Assembly: GCA_016841665.1 (NCBI GenBank)
Contig: JAENYT010000004.1
Span: 55,200 to 119,199, forward strand
Direction: 5' to 3'
From: Methanobacteriota archaeon
GTDB taxonomy: Archaea; Halobacteriota; Methanomicrobia; Methanomicrobiales; Methanomicrobiaceae
DNA length: 64,000 nucleotides
Positions 25,351-34,096 of this stretch are shown here, one piece after another (within the stretch, counting starts at the first letter, position 1; every line of letters starts with the position of its first letter). The position numbers and the translations under genes were made by a program. The notes beneath the pieces are model-generated. The model was not told where the DNA came from. It was given only the letters and a program-made list of their open reading frames with translations, and did not search any database.

Positions 25351-26850
25351 TCAGGATCTGCCGTAGAGGGCGCAGAGTTCAGCGAGGCGGTGCGCCGCAT
25401 CGTGGTTTAGCTGCGAGGGGAGCACCCGCCATACCCAGTTGCCCGAGACGGTGCCAGGAAGGTTCATGCGCCCTTCCGCGCCAAGGCCGATCACATCCTG
25501 CAGGGGGATGACCACCCGGTCGGCAACCGACATCAGGGCCAGGCGGACCATCTCCGCGTGCACATCCTCCGGCTTCACTTCCCGGCCGAGATACCGGGAG
25601 AGCCGGTTCTTTTCGCCGGGGCCTGCATCCCCTTCGTACCAGCCGCGGGAGGTGTTGTTGTCGTGGGTGCCGGTGTAGAAGACGCAGTTTCGCTCCACAT
25701 TGTGGGGGATGTGGGGGCTTTCAGGGAGATTGTCACCAAAGGCAAACTGCAGCACTCTCATCCCGGGAAGCCGGAACTCGCGCATGACCTCGCGCACATC
25801 AGGAGTGATGTAGCCCAGATCCTCGGCGATGATCGGGAGGCACGGAAAATGCCTCTGCAGGGACCGGAGCAATGCACGCGCCGGAGCGGTAACCCACCTG
25901 CCGCAGACGGCTGTCGATTCCTCCGCCTCCACCTCCCAGTAGGCGACAAACCCCCTGAAATGATCGATGCGCACCAGATCGAAGAGCTCAAGGTTGCGGG
26001 TCACACGGTCGATCCACCACGAAAACCCCGAATCACGGAGCGTATCCCACCGGTAGACCGGATTTCCCCAGAGCTGTCCGGTCTCGCTGAAGTAATCGGG
26101 CGGCACCCCGGCAACAGTGAGAGGGCGCCCGTCCGCGTCCAGGTTGAAGAGCTCCTGGTGGGTCCACACGTCAATGCTGTCATGGTCGATGTAGACCGGC
26201 AGGTCGCCGATGACCTGCACCCCCCGGCTGCGGCAATAACGCCTGAGTCCGTCCCACTGGCGCATGAAGATGAACTGGGAACATCGCTCCCGGGCGATCT
26301 CGTCTTTCAGCCGGTTCGCCATCTCCGCACAGGCGTCTGGGGTGCGGTTGCGCAGGTCATGGGGCCAGTGCACCCAGCTCTTCCCCCCAAAATGGGATTT
26401 GAGGGCAGAAAATAGGGCATACTCATCGAGCCAGCCTGCATTGGCGGCGGCATAGCGCTCGTATTCCCGGGAAAGCACCTCGTTTTCGAGGCACCGCCGA
26501 CATGCAATGTCGAGGAGTCGGCGCTTGCAGTCCAGAACCGCAGGAAAATCCACCCGGTCCTCGGGAAACGCGGGGCAGCAATCGATTTCATGGCGTTCCA
26601 GAAGCCCGTCCTCGTGCAGGCGATCGGGGCTGATGAGAAGTGTATTGCAGGCGAAGGCCGAGGTGGCGTGGTACGGTGACCAGGAACCCCCAGGGTTGAC
26701 CGGGGTAATGGGCAGGATCTGCCAGTACCCCTGCCCGGCATGGGCCAACCAGTCTACAAAGCGGTGTGCTCCCGGCCCCAGATCGCCGATACCGAACCCT
26801 GAGGGCAGGGATGTGATGTGCAGCAAAATGCCACTACCTCTCAATGCCAT
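25351..26850 (-). CDS. malQ: 4-alpha-glucanotransferase (amylomaltase)
   Basis: GH77 enzyme that moves alpha-1,4-glucan segments between chains. 499 residues from MALRGSGILLHITSLPSGFG, preceded by AGGAAGGAAT. Family motifs: ITSLPSGFGIGDLG, WQILPITPV, SPYHATSAFACNTLLIS, GDLPVYIDHDSIDVW, LVRIDHFRGF (nucleophile Asp), IAEDLGYITPDV (acid/base Glu), and TGTHDNNTSRGW. It is the last gene of a glgB, GH57, malQ run on the minus strand and probably acts in storage-glucan turnover. An upstream frame to 27078 overlaps the GH57 3' end and is not protein-like. Confidence 0.95.
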   Translation of the reverse strand: MALRGSGILLHITSLPSGFGIGDLGPGAHRFVDWLAHAGQGYWQILPITPVNPGGSWSPYHATSAFACNTLLISPDRLHEDGLLERHEIDCCPAFPEDRVDFPAVLDCKRRLLDIACRRCLENEVLSREYERYAAANAGWLDEYALFSALKSHFGGKSWVHWPHDLRNRTPDACAEMANRLKDEIARERCSQFIFMRQWDGLRRYCRSRGVQVIGDLPVYIDHDSIDVWTHQELFNLDADGRPLTVAGVPPDYFSETGQLWGNPVYRWDTLRDSGFSWWIDRVTRNLELFDLVRIDHFRGFVAYWEVEAEESTAVCGRWVTAPARALLRSLQRHFPCLPIIAEDLGYITPDVREVMREFRLPGMRVLQFAFGDNLPESPHIPHNVERNCVFYTGTHDNNTSRGWYEGDAGPGEKNRLSRYLGREVKPEDVHAEMVRLALMSVADRVVIPLQDVIGLGAEGRMNLPGTVSGNWVWRVLPSQLNHDAAHRLAELCALYGRS

Positions 26851-26902
26851 TGGATTCCTTCCTGATCCATGCAGAGGATCCACACCGTTGATAAACTCTC
26901 TC

Positions 26903-29350
26903 CTACCCGACGCGGAGCCCCAGACGATCGGCGATACGCAGCATTCCGTCCACCCAGGCCTTCGCCTCCGCATCCCCCCGCGACGCCCGCTCTCGCTTGT
27001 GTGCGAGGTGCGCGTTGGCGAGTGCAAAGATGATATTCTGGCTTTCCCGGAGATCAGGAGAGAGGCGGAGCCCATCAAGCGCGGCGAAGAGCATGAGAAT
27101 ATCGTCCATCAGTGTCCGGTCCTCCGGATTGCGGGCAAGGGCCGCGCACATCCGGGAGAGCGCCGTGGAAACCGCCCCGTTGAGTGGGGCGCAACCCACC
27201 TTATCCGGGATGCGCCGCAACTGTGCGGTGATGGCGGAGAGGTGGGCAAAATCCACCCGATCGGCGAGGAGCATCTGCACCAGCCGGTCACCCATGACCG
27301 TGGCAAGCCAGGCTTCATGCAAAGGGGAGAGCCGCACCCGACCCCCCACGATCTCCTGCAGCAGCAGGGTACGGTGGTCGACAACCTCCTTGTTTGCGCA
27401 ATGGAACGCCTGCAGGGAGGGATCGAGGAGGAGCTGGAAGAGGCGCTGGCGTTCGTCCCGGCGAAGATCTCTCCAGCGGGAGGCGTGGGAGGGGAACAAC
27501 TCCCCGATCAGGTGCACGAGCGTTTCGGCATCGCCGCCCCGCAGCGCCGCCGACAGCTCCACGGGGATCCCGTCACCGGAGGGGGCGGCCCCGGCAGCGA
27601 TCCGATGATCTGCACCGAGAAATGCGGCAACCATTAACGTCCCTTCGGCACGCGTGAGGCCGGAACGGAGGCTGATGCTGCCTGTGGCAAGCGTTCCCGC
27701 CTCTGAAGAACTCCGCTCAAAGGCTTCGTGAACGATCCGGAAATGGTACCATGCGCCGTTTTCGGGGAGGGAGGGAAAGAGGCGGCGCACCGCAACATGG
27801 AGGGCGGCGCAGGGCAGGTCTACGATCGCCGGGCGCACGAACCGGTCGTAGACTTCCGCACCGTTGCCGTATTCACGAAAATTGCTCTCCGCCTGCGCGA
27901 GGGTGGCGAGGAACGCCGGTTCGGGATCCTCCGCCCCCGCCTCGCGGAGCAGCTGCATCACCCTGCCCGCGTGTTTGAGCACCTGCACAGTCTCGATGCC
28001 GGCGATGTCGTGGAAGAACCAGCCGCAACTCGTCGCCATGAGCATCGCATGCCGGTACAGCTCCATCAGCCCGAGCAGCGCCGTCTGCTCCTCCGGGGGG
28101 AGGGGGTGACGCACGTGGGAGGCAAAAAACCGGTCGATGCTCACCGGGGTGCGGTCGAGCAGCACGCCGATGTAGTCCTCCTGTGCCGCCGCGGGATTTT
28201 TCACGTAGCGGGGCAGCGCCCCCTCGAGGCAGGATTCGGCCTTTGCCCGCAGCCCGTCGATCGCCGTTCTGAGCGGCGCCCGCCACGCCTGCTGGTAGTG
28301 GGGATGGCCTCCCGTCTGGCAGCCGCAGTCGGACCGCCATCGTTCAATGCCATGGCTGCAGCTCCATGACGTCCCCTCCCGCACCTCCACCTCGCAGACG
28401 GGCGGGTGACGGTCGAGATACTCGCCGTAAATGGTGATGGTGCCTATGCCATGGTCCTCGATATACCGGAGGCAGTAGGCGAGAGCCATTTCACCGAACC
28501 GGTGGTGGTGGCCGAAGGTCTCCCCGTCGGTGGCGACGTGCAGCAGCGGCGCCGATCCGGTGCTGGCGGAAAGACTCCCCGCCAGCCGCTCTGCCAGCCT
28601 TCTGCCGCTCTTCAGCAGATCGCCGAAGGCGATGGCGTCGGCAATGCGGCGGTTGAAGAAGAAGAGATCGATGGTGCGTCCGGAGGGGAGCACGCAGCGA
28701 TAGGGCATCGAGGTGTCGATGTCCCCCCGCTCCACCTCGCGCCATGCATCGTCACCCATGGGGCGTACCCTCGCCGCCTGGTGCGGGGCGAGAATGGTAA
28801 ACCGGACCCCCTGTTCGGCCATGAAATCGAGGGTTGCCAGGTCCACCGCAGTCTCGGGGAGCCACATTCCCTCAGGCCTTCGGCCGAACCGGTGCATGAA
28901 ATCACGGCACCCCCAGACCACCTGCATGCGGCGGTCGGGTTCGGTGGCGAGGGGCATGATGAGATGGTTGTAGCACTGGGCAATCGCACTGCCGTGGCCG
29001 GAGAACCTTCTTTTGCTTTCCCGGTCGGCACGCAGGACTGCCGCGTAGACCTCAGGGGCATGCTCCTCCATCCACGAGAGCAGCGTTGGCCCGAAATCAA
29101 AGCTCATACGGGTATAGTTGCTGATGATATCGACGATTCTCCCCCGGGCATCGAGAATACGCGCCGAATCGTTCGGTGCATAGGCCTCGGCGCAGACCCG
29201 CTCGTTCCAGTCATGGTAGGGATACGCGTCGTCCTGCACTTCCACAGCCTCAAGCCACGGATTTTCTCGGGGAGGCTGGTAGAAATGGCCGTGGATGCAG
29301 ATAAACCGCGCTCCTGCGCCGGGATCGCCCGCGTCAAACCCTTCTGTCAT
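26903..29350 (-). CDS. GH57-family glycoside hydrolase with DUF3536
   Basis: 815 residues. The N-terminal catalytic (beta/alpha)7 barrel shows the GH57 motifs ICIHGHFYQPPRENPW (about 18-33), SGHGSAIAQCYNHLIMPL, GMWLPETAVD with the catalytic Glu, and VATDGETFGHHHRFGE with the catalytic Asp. The C-terminal half matches the DUF3536 type, predicted helical. GH57 includes amylases, branching enzymes and 4-alpha-glucanotransferases, and this large subtype has no firm activity known to me. It starts six bases after the glgB stop, so it acts with the branching enzyme and MalQ in alpha-glucan metabolism. Confidence 0.88.
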   Translation of the reverse strand: MTEGFDAGDPGAGARFICIHGHFYQPPRENPWLEAVEVQDDAYPYHDWNERVCAEAYAPNDSARILDARGRIVDIISNYTRMSFDFGPTLLSWMEEHAPEVYAAVLRADRESKRRFSGHGSAIAQCYNHLIMPLATEPDRRMQVVWGCRDFMHRFGRRPEGMWLPETAVDLATLDFMAEQGVRFTILAPHQAARVRPMGDDAWREVERGDIDTSMPYRCVLPSGRTIDLFFFNRRIADAIAFGDLLKSGRRLAERLAGSLSASTGSAPLLHVATDGETFGHHHRFGEMALAYCLRYIEDHGIGTITIYGEYLDRHPPVCEVEVREGTSWSCSHGIERWRSDCGCQTGGHPHYQQAWRAPLRTAIDGLRAKAESCLEGALPRYVKNPAAAQEDYIGVLLDRTPVSIDRFFASHVRHPLPPEEQTALLGLMELYRHAMLMATSCGWFFHDIAGIETVQVLKHAGRVMQLLREAGAEDPEPAFLATLAQAESNFREYGNGAEVYDRFVRPAIVDLPCAALHVAVRRLFPSLPENGAWYHFRIVHEAFERSSSEAGTLATGSISLRSGLTRAEGTLMVAAFLGADHRIAAGAAPSGDGIPVELSAALRGGDAETLVHLIGELFPSHASRWRDLRRDERQRLFQLLLDPSLQAFHCANKEVVDHRTLLLQEIVGGRVRLSPLHEAWLATVMGDRLVQMLLADRVDFAHLSAITAQLRRIPDKVGCAPLNGAVSTALSRMCAALARNPEDRTLMDDILMLFAALDGLRLSPDLRESQNIIFALANAHLAHKRERASRGDAEAKAWVDGMLRIADRLGLRVG

Positions 29351-29356
29351 GTCCTC

Positions 29357-31306
29357 TCACCCGCCGTATGATCTTCCCTGCCCCGTCCATTTCAGCACCA
29401 GGATCGCCAGCGGGGGGAGGGTCAGGGCAAGGGAGTGGTCCTGCCCGTGGCAGGCAACCGTTTCGGTCTTGCGCACCCCGCAGTTGACCACACCGCTGCC
29501 CCCGAATCGCACTTCATCGCTGTTGAGCGCCTCACTCCACCATCCGGGCAGGGGAACTCCGATCCGGTAGCCGTATCTCGGCACCGGGGTGAAATTGCAG
29601 ACCACCATCAGCGGATCGGGGTTCGATCTCCCGCGCCGCAGAAAGGCAATGGTGCTCTGTTCCGCATCGGCGCAGTCAATCCAGTCGAACCCTCGCGGTT
29701 CGAAATCGCACTCGTGCAGGGCAGGCTCATGCCGGTAGAGCCGGTTCAGCGCTGCAACCCACTCCCAGATTCCGCGATGTGCAGGGGTATCCAGGAGATG
29801 CCAGTCGAGGCTCGCCTCGTGGTACCATTCCCGCCACTGCCCGAATTCGCCACCCATAAAGAGCAGCTTTTTGCCGGGATGGGTGTACTGGTAGCCCAGC
29901 AGGAGTCGGAGGTTGGCGCGTTGCTGCCATGCATCGCCGGGCATCTTGTTGAGGAGCGACCGCTTTCCATAGACCACCTCGTCGTGGGAGAGGGGGAGCA
30001 GAAACTGTTCTTTGAAGGCATACACCCTGCTGAAGGTGAGGTGGTGGTGGACGTGTTTGCGAAAGATCGGATCGTGCGCAAGGTACCAGAGGGTGTCGTG
30101 CATCCAGCCCATATTCCACTTCAGATCGAACCCCAGACCGCCGCAGTACGGGCTGCCGGTGACCAGGGGCCAGTCGGTGGACTCTTCGGCGATGCGCAGT
30201 GCGCCGGGGCAGCGATCGGCGATGTGCCGGTTGAGGGTGCGCAGGAATCCCACCGCTTCGAGGTGCTCCCGTCCCCCGTGAGGGTTGGGGAGCCACGCTC
30301 CGTCATTGCGCGCGTAGTCCAAATAAAGCATCGATGCCACGGCATCGACCCGCAGCCCGTCGGCATGATAGCGATCGAGCCAGAACAGCGCGCTGTTGAT
30401 CAAAAACTGCCTGACCTCCGTTCTGCCGTAGTTGAAGATATAACTGTTCCACTCCGGATTGAAGCCTCGGCGGCGATCGGGGTGCTCGTAAAGGTGGGTT
30501 CCGTCAAAAAAGACCAGTCCGTGGCTGTTGTCCGGAAAGTGTGAGGGGACCCAGTCGAGGATGACCCCGATGCCGCGCCGGTGGAGGGAGTCAACGAGGT
30601 GCATGAAATCCTGGGGCGTGCCGTACCTGCTCGTGGGTGCGAAATACCCGCACGTCTGGTAGCCCCATGAGCCGTAAAACGGGTGCTCCATCACCGGGAG
30701 AAACTCAACGTGGGTGAACCCTGCATCGGTGACGTATTCCGCCAGAGGTGCCGCCATCTCGCGGTAGGAGAGAGAGCGGTTGCCCTCTTCATGGATCCTC
30801 CGCCACGAGCCGAGGTGGACCTCGTAGATAGCGAGGGGGGCGTCGGGGGCGTGGCGCTGTTCCCGCGCGCGCATCCATGCTCCGTCACTCCACTGGTAGG
30901 CAAGATCCCACACGACCGAGGCCGTATCCGGGGGAACCTCCCAGTACCATGCAAACGGATCCCCTCTGTCGGAGGCGTAACCGTTCCGCGTGGAGGCGAT
31001 GTGGTACTTGTACCGGTCTCCCGATCCTGCACCCGGAACAAAACCCTCCCAGATCCCCGAATTGTCGCTGCGGAGCTGCAGAGGGTGCGTGCCCGCGTCC
31101 CAGCCGTTGAACTCGCCGATCACCGAGACCCTGGAGGCGGCAGGAGCCCATACGGCAAAATGTGTGCCCTGTTCCCCACGATGGAGGCAGGTGTGGGATC
31201 CGAAATGATCGCACAGGCTGGTATGGGTACCGCTCCTGAAACGGTCGATATCCCGGGCTGAAAACCGCGTCGGATCGCACTCTCCGTTTCCTGCAGCACT
31301 CCTCAT
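29357..31306 (-). CDS. glgB: 1,4-alpha-glucan branching enzyme
   Basis: GH13 enzyme making alpha-1,6 branches in glycogen. 649 residues: an N-terminal CBM48 (THFAVWAPAASRVSVIGEFNGW), then the barrel with EVHLGSWRR, GYQTCGYFAPTSRYG, DWVPSHFP, DGLRVDAVASMLYLDY (nucleophile Asp), LRIAEESTDWP (acid/base Glu), and LPLSHDEVVYGKRSLL (transition-state Asp). The C-terminal beta domain ends WTGQGRSYGG. It is the first gene of the glucan run. No glycogen synthase or phosphorylase is in the window. Confidence 0.96.
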   Translation of the reverse strand: MRSAAGNGECDPTRFSARDIDRFRSGTHTSLCDHFGSHTCLHRGEQGTHFAVWAPAASRVSVIGEFNGWDAGTHPLQLRSDNSGIWEGFVPGAGSGDRYKYHIASTRNGYASDRGDPFAWYWEVPPDTASVVWDLAYQWSDGAWMRAREQRHAPDAPLAIYEVHLGSWRRIHEEGNRSLSYREMAAPLAEYVTDAGFTHVEFLPVMEHPFYGSWGYQTCGYFAPTSRYGTPQDFMHLVDSLHRRGIGVILDWVPSHFPDNSHGLVFFDGTHLYEHPDRRRGFNPEWNSYIFNYGRTEVRQFLINSALFWLDRYHADGLRVDAVASMLYLDYARNDGAWLPNPHGGREHLEAVGFLRTLNRHIADRCPGALRIAEESTDWPLVTGSPYCGGLGFDLKWNMGWMHDTLWYLAHDPIFRKHVHHHLTFSRVYAFKEQFLLPLSHDEVVYGKRSLLNKMPGDAWQQRANLRLLLGYQYTHPGKKLLFMGGEFGQWREWYHEASLDWHLLDTPAHRGIWEWVAALNRLYRHEPALHECDFEPRGFDWIDCADAEQSTIAFLRRGRSNPDPLMVVCNFTPVPRYGYRIGVPLPGWWSEALNSDEVRFGGSGVVNCGVRKTETVACHGQDHSLALTLPPLAILVLKWTGQGRSYGG

Positions 31307-31376
31307 CGACCGCTCACCGCCAGGATCTTATCTGGGAAGTGATGGTGACAGGACCCATATGATGGTTCTGCTGCCC

Positions 31377-31862
31377 TCATGCAGATAAAGGGTCGCCGGA
31401 GAGGATGCCAAGGATGCGTGCCACGGGAAGATGCGTCTTCTGGGCGATCAGTTCTGCGGGGATCCCGAACGCAGCTTCCCGACGCACCACGCACTCGACC
31501 TGCTCACCCACCTCGATCAGGTGCGCATCGGGGTCGAAGAACCGCAGGATCCGCTGGCCCCAGGGGTTCTCCGCCACCGGGTGCAGGACTTCGAGTTCGG
31601 CCTCGAAGATCTGGTCGGCAATTTGATCAATATCGTCCGTTTCAAAATAGAGCTCAATGGAGGGCGGCGAAAAAACCAGGTTCTGCACCTGTTCCGGCGA
31701 ATGCCGCCCGTATGCATTCTGCCGGAGGACGAGGCCGGAGGAGAATGCCACATTCGCAGACCCTTCCGCAACGATTTCCTGCTGCAGCACATCCCGGTAC
31801 AGCGATCTCGCACGCTCGATATCAGCGACGAACAGTACTGTGGAGGTAAATTGCACCCGCAC
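31377..31862 (-). CDS. VOC-superfamily (glyoxalase/dioxygenase-like) protein
   Basis: 161 residues from a GTG at 31862 with GGAGGTGA five bases before it; longer in-frame starts are not protein-like. A single betaalphabetabetabeta unit pair is visible: FTSTVLFVADIERARSLYRDVL (about 3-24), then IELYFETDDID, and the closing WGQRILRFFDPDAHLIEVGE with the metal-ligand Glu typical of glyoxalase/bleomycin-resistance proteins. The C-terminal ~35 residues (REAAFGIPAELIAQKTHLPVARI) form an extra helical tail. Substrate unknown. It is divergent from the arsC-like gene. Confidence 0.82.
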   Translation of the reverse strand: MRVQFTSTVLFVADIERARSLYRDVLQQEIVAEGSANVAFSSGLVLRQNAYGRHSPEQVQNLVFSPPSIELYFETDDIDQIADQIFEAELEVLHPVAENPWGQRILRFFDPDAHLIEVGEQVECVVRREAAFGIPAELIAQKTHLPVARILGILSGDPLSA

Positions 31863-31965
31863 GCCATCACCTCCAGAGGGAGGGGGCACGACGGGGGATA
31901 AACCTGCTGGCCGAAGCCATAAGGCAAACGCCGTGGATTTACCACTCCGTCGGGAGCATGATTCC

Positions 31966-32397
31966 ATGAACGAGCGAAAAAAGACGATTCTTTTTATCTG
32001 CACTCACAACGCTGCACGATCCCAGATGGCGGAGGGCTACCTGCGCGCCCGCTACGGGGACCGCTTTGATGCGTTCAGTGCGGGAAATAAACCTACAGAA
32101 ATCCATCCTGCAGCGATTGCAGTAATGGAAGAACTCGGGATCGACATTTCGGCGCAACGGTCAAAAGGGCTCGCGGAGTTTATGGGGCAGGCGATGGACG
32201 TGGCGGTGACCGTCTGTGACGCCGAAGGAGGGACGTGCCCCATGTTCCCGTGGGCACGCGAGACCTTCCACGCCGTGTTTCCCGATCCGGCAGCGGTCGA
32301 AGGCGGCGAGGGAGAGGTCTTCGGGGCCTTCCAGCATGTGCGCGACGCCATCGTCTCCTGGATCGACTCCTTTTTCAGTGCCGGGGAGGGGGAATAA
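31966..32397 (+). CDS. ArsC/low-molecular-weight phosphatase-family protein
   Basis: 143 residues starting MNERKKTILFICTHNAARS. The P-loop CTHNAARS fits C-x5-R-S of thioredoxin-coupled arsenate reductases and LMW protein tyrosine phosphatases. Downstream Cys residues (TVCDAEGGTCPMFP) sit where ArsC uses its Cys relay, favouring arsenate reductase. FPDPAAVEG supplies the catalytic DP. Adjacent to an MFS permease, six bases apart and convergent, but no ArsR or ArsB is visible, so an arsenic role is plausible and unproven. Confidence 0.87.
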   Translation: MNERKKTILFICTHNAARSQMAEGYLRARYGDRFDAFSAGNKPTEIHPAAIAVMEELGIDISAQRSKGLAEFMGQAMDVAVTVCDAEGGTCPMFPWARETFHAVFPDPAAVEGGEGEVFGAFQHVRDAIVSWIDSFFSAGEGE

Positions 32398-32403
32398 ACC
32401 CTC

Positions 32404-33921
32404 TCACTTCTCCCGCAGTCGTGCGATGGGGAAGCGCACCAGCATCCGCAGGCCCCCGACGGTGGAGAGATTGCGCATCTCTCTCTTCATCTCCACCGCC
32501 ATTTCCTGCAGGAGGATATGCTCCTTGACGCACCCGGTTTCATTGACCCTTGAGAGACGATAGAGCGAGTACAGACCGATGAGGAAGGCAAAGAAAAAGA
32601 AAAAGTCCCAGTGCTGCAAATCCAGCGTTTCGAACGCCACGATCGAGACCGGATCCTTCCAGGTGAGCGTCAGGGAGAGCTCCCGGGCGGCGAAGAAATC
32701 GGCGCACATCCCGCCCATGACGGGGGCGATACCCGCGGCGAGCGAGTTGACCACCGTGGAGCTCGCAAGGTAGGAGGTGGCTTTGCCCTGCGGGGCAAGT
32801 TTGAGGCTGATATTCCCGCTGGCGAGGGTGACACCGGCAGTGGAGATGCCGATCAGGATGTGAATGCCGATGAGCAGCGGGATGGTGAGGGCGTGGACGT
32901 CGGGAAGGGTGGTGAAGGTCCATGCGAGGATGCAGAGCATGAAGAGCGGTCCGCTCACCTTCAGTACCGACTTATTGGAAAACCTGTCGGCAGCACGCCC
33001 CCATATGCGGTAGAACCCTGCACTCACCACCTGACTGAGCACCGAGAACGCGATCACCCAGGTGATATCGAGGCCAAGCAGGGTGAGCATGTACACGGTG
33101 AAGAAGGGCGCGGCCAGGTTGACGGCAAAGTTCCACGACCCGAGAAAGATCAGCAGATTCTTGAAATTGATATCCTTAATGGGCGCAGCGAGGAGTTTCA
33201 TAAAATGGTGGCCTTCGGAGGGGAGCATCTTCGGCTCGGGTGTCTTTGAAAGGTAATATACCCCCACAAGCCCGGCGGCGAACCCCGCCATGAACACCGC
33301 CGAGTAGCCGGATGCCAGCGCTCCCGGCATACGAAGTTCCCATGCATCGATAAAGGCGGCCGCACAGAGGCTGAGCACGATGGCGAAGATGGTGGAGAGC
33401 TTCATCCTCCGGGAAAAGAAGTCACCAAGCCGATCCTGCGGTATGAGGTCCCGCATCCAGGAGTTCCAGCCGCAATGGGAGATCGCTGAGAAGGTTGCGT
33501 ACACGCACATCGAGGCGATCAGCACGGGGATGGCGAGATCGGGCGGACAGACGAAGGGGATGGCAGCAATGGGGATCCAGAAGCACCTCGCAAGGAACGA
33601 GTTGAGGACGACGAGAAAGCGCCGGTTTCTCACCCTCTCGACGATGTAGATCGCCGGGATCTGGAAGAGTTCAGCGAGCGGGGGAATGGCGGCGAGCAGC
33701 CCGATAACTGTATAGGATGCTCCCAGCTCGAGCGCAAACGCCACCAGAAAAATCCCTGCGGTGAGGGTGACCATGACCTGCGTGGCAAGGCCGTCCCACA
33801 GCACGTAATCGAGGGCTCGTTTCACCTCGATCCCGGCGAGGGCATCCTTTACAGGGAAGGCGGTGGCCCCGTTTTTAAAAATATCAAATATTCTATGGAA
33901 TCCCTGTTCGATAGCGATCAC
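32404..33921 (-). CDS. MFS transporter
   Basis: 505 residues with about 10-12 hydrophobic segments. WDGLATQVMVTLTAGIFLVAFAL starts the first helix pair, and WNSWMRDLIPQDRLGDFFSRR is the loop 2-3 style motif seen in a group of archaeal/bacterial permeases without known substrate. The N-terminal 40 residues are cytoplasmic. The C-terminal tail is amphipathic and charged. The gene is monocistronic, with a TATA-like stretch (minus strand TTTTTTAAATC near 33950-33960) and a perfect palindrome upstream. Confidence 0.85.
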   Translation of the reverse strand: MIAIEQGFHRIFDIFKNGATAFPVKDALAGIEVKRALDYVLWDGLATQVMVTLTAGIFLVAFALELGASYTVIGLLAAIPPLAELFQIPAIYIVERVRNRRFLVVLNSFLARCFWIPIAAIPFVCPPDLAIPVLIASMCVYATFSAISHCGWNSWMRDLIPQDRLGDFFSRRMKLSTIFAIVLSLCAAAFIDAWELRMPGALASGYSAVFMAGFAAGLVGVYYLSKTPEPKMLPSEGHHFMKLLAAPIKDINFKNLLIFLGSWNFAVNLAAPFFTVYMLTLLGLDITWVIAFSVLSQVVSAGFYRIWGRAADRFSNKSVLKVSGPLFMLCILAWTFTTLPDVHALTIPLLIGIHILIGISTAGVTLASGNISLKLAPQGKATSYLASSTVVNSLAAGIAPVMGGMCADFFAARELSLTLTWKDPVSIVAFETLDLQHWDFFFFFAFLIGLYSLYRLSRVNETGCVKEHILLQEMAVEMKREMRNLSTVGGLRMLVRFPIARLREK

Positions 33922-33972
33922 CCCGACGTAGCTTTTGGTGGTAGAAGGCGATTTAAAAAAGTATGTTTCAGG

Positions 33973-33992
33973 GATTATCCTATAGGATAATC
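33973..33992. promoter_or_regulatory. 20-bp perfect palindrome upstream of the MFS gene
   Basis: Half-site GATTATCCTA followed by its exact reverse complement with no spacer. It lies about 52 bases before the MFS start and just upstream of its TATA-like element, inside the 175-base gap between sepS and the MFS gene. The position suits an activator or repressor site. No regulator gene is adjacent. Confidence 0.6.
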
Positions 33993-34096
33993 ATTGGATT
34001 GCATGAAATAGATCATGACTGCTGTGCATGAAAATCGGTCCCGCCACACGGTTCCCGGGGGAGCCGCGCGGCGGTGGGGGTTCTGGCCCCTTCGGT

